64,000 bases of DNA from Marsupella aquatica. Lineage: Eukaryota > Marchantiophyta. The translations under genes were made by a program, and so were the position numbers. A model generated the notes under the pieces. It was not told where the DNA came from. It made no database searches and saw only the letters and a list, made by a program, of their open reading frames with translations. Shown in pieces: positions 62,674 through 64,000 of this stretch (the first letter of the stretch is position 1; each line of letters starts with the position of its first letter). Location: positions 21,700,001 to 21,764,000 of the forward strand of contig OZ316894.1 of assembly GCA_973895155.1 (NCBI GenBank), given 5' to 3'.

Positions 62674-62749
62674 GCAGTTGATCCTACTTTGAGTTCTAAA
62701 CTTAATTCTAAAATCAATCATCAGAAATGACAACGCGTGGGGTGCAATC

Positions 62750-63200
62750 TCTTGTCGCAAATCTGTCAGTCATCAGAGAAAGCCCAGTTAAAGTCTTGTG
62801 CAGGCGCCGAGCCTTAGTTGCGCTTCTGGTACATTGAAGTGTGGCATGGACAGTCACCGCAGTCCCATGCAAGATGAGTTGCAGGGGAAACGGGTGGCAT
62901 TGGCATGGTAAGTGCGTTGTCATCTCTCCATCCAAATGCTACTGATCATCTGATGAATCAGCAAGAGGTAGTCGGGGTTTCTCCTTTGTGACCAAATGGT
63001 AGTGTCCATCTTTCCAAAAAAAGAACAGCCACTGGCTTTGTGTAGCCCGGTTCCCTCGGCAATGTGTTCAAGTTGATTCCGGTGAGGTCTCAATCTGGGT
63101 CATTCAAAGAACATGTGTTCCATAGTTTCAATGTGCTCTGTACAAGCAATGCACATCCCATCTCCTACTTCCCACTTAAGAGCACAGACTATGGCGCTAC
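62750..63200 (-). mobile_element. LINE relic with zinc-knuckle region
   Basis: On the minus strand, near 63100-63170, CIACTEHIETMEHMFFE resembles the zf-RVT motif that follows LINE reverse transcriptases. Further 3', near 62935-62970, MISSIWMERDDNA matches the WxxRN-type end of that domain. Stops interrupt it. Confidence 0.5.
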
Positions 63201-63454
63201 TGTTACAGCCCAGGGACTAGGCCGCGCTTCTGCTGCAGCCCATGGATGAGGCGTGAATTCTGTTGTAACCATCAGCAACCATAACTCAGTGGCATCTCAA
63301 TTGGAATTCAACTTGAAAACCATGTTTTACAAAACTCCTTCAGGTAGCTACTGTAGTAACCCAAATTGATAGCCAGACGTTCCAAATGAAAGCTTTTGAT
63401 TTATTTATAATATGTGCAGGCTGAATCATCAAGTTAGTGTATGCTAAGAGAATA

Positions 63455-63570
63455 GGGTAGTCACGTGTCGATTCTCGTGACGCGTTGGCAAACTCGAACG
63501 AAAACACGGACAGAAGCAGGAACATGTTGACGATTGTAGCCACAACAGCAGAGCGCACCGAACGACCCAT
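63455..63570 (-). CDS. Possible first exon of a secreted protein gene (partial)
   Basis: The ATG at 63570 sits in a good context (ACCATGG) and opens MGRSVRSAVVATIVNM followed by FLLLSVFSFEFANA, a classic signal peptide with a likely cut after Ala-Asn-Ala. The frame continues to a stop at 63340, but a possible donor lies near 63455 (CAC/GTGACT). The rest of the gene is not seen, and a LINE relic lies just downstream. The mature protein cannot be identified. It may be a fragment. Confidence 0.35.
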
Positions 63571-63689
63571 GGTTGATAAGCAGGATCGCGGTATTCCAAA
63601 GAGAGCAATCCAGATCAAAGAAGATCAAACAGAGTGGACCGGCGAGCTCGATCAGGTCTGATTGACAGAATTTCAGATGTGAGTTAAGA

Positions 63690-63935
63690 GACGGATTTTA
63701 TAGTCGGGGGGTTTGGTTTAGGTCAAGGGGGTTGGTTCAGGTTGAGTCGGGTCGGGCCGGGAAGGGGTGGTCGGGGAAGGGTGGTAGGGTTTGGGAGAGT
63801 CCGGGACCGGGCTGGGGATGGTTCAGGAAATTTCGGTCCTGGCCGGGGAATATAGAGGAATATCCAACAAATGACCCATTTTTGAACCGACAAGTTGTCA
63901 TTTGTCATGTCCAAGAGTGAAAACCGGGCTCATGA
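63690..63935. mobile_element. Second GCCGGG-rich element, related to 15482-16550
   Basis: Shares 'ccggggaatata', the spaced 'ggaatat..ccaacaaatg' block, 'tgtcatttgtcat' and the terminal AAAACCGGG with the element in copy A, together with GGGCCGGGAAGGGG-type G-rich DNA. The left end is unclear and no target duplication is evident. Confidence 0.55.
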
Positions 63936-64000
63936 AGTTCAACTCCGAATTGTACGTGGATTTTGAAACCAAACTCGATTGTCACTAGGTGATCAACGCA

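Overview
The window is nuclear DNA of a land plant. The evidence is three multi-exon genes with canonical GT-AG introns and plant-type products: an ABCG24/28-type half transporter, vacuolar ATPase subunit H and a zinc-free quinone/enoyl reductase. Plant-type Copia solo LTRs, L1-type LINEs, a tRNA-derived SINE and MITEs lie among them. Intron sizes and transposon load would suit a non-seed plant (bryophyte, lycophyte or fern), but this is only an impression. Nothing in the window looks bacterial, organellar or viral.

Most of the window (1-44497) is one large tandem duplication. Copy A runs from the left edge to about 18100 and copy B from about 23946 to about 44497. Each copy holds 5' flanking DNA, a 15-exon ABCG gene, a repeat-rich spacer and the start of a reductase gene. 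ABCG copy A (4080-12355) splices to an intact 1174-codon frame. ABCG copy B (31463-39626) has a 4-bp insertion in exon 13 that creates a stop and removes most of the membrane domain. For the reductase the situation is reversed: copy A keeps only exon 1 and part of intron 1, while copy B is complete (43818-46233, 330 codons). Each duplicate therefore preserves one of the two genes. Similarity between the copies is patchy, with stretches of near-identity beside stretches differing by about 4-5 percent, which suggests gene conversion.

The two copies serve as empty and filled sites for one another, so several insertions can be defined exactly. Copy A carries a GCCGGG-rich element with a 14-bp target duplication and a Copia solo LTR (TSD GGGAG) nested inside it. 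Copy B carries a 5'-truncated LINE with a 15-bp TSD, containing a second solo LTR (TSD TGTAC) and a MITE with CTCGGGGG ends and an 8-bp TSD. Copy B also has a 213-bp MITE with a 9-bp TSD. A second, longer degenerate LINE occupies the junction between the copies (18496-23340).

To the right of the duplication lie an intronless PNPOx-like flavin-binding protein gene (49514-50278, minus) and an intact 11-exon V-ATPase subunit H gene (52827-56676, minus) with one apparent GC-AG intron. A tandem satellite of about 140 bp (57640-58590) lies upstream of the VHA-H gene. The last 5 kb is AT-rich, with decayed coding fragments, a LINE relic, a possible first exon of a secreted protein (minus, from 63570) and a second copy of the GCCGGG-rich element at the right edge. 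The genes do not form a pathway or operon and are independent eukaryotic genes.
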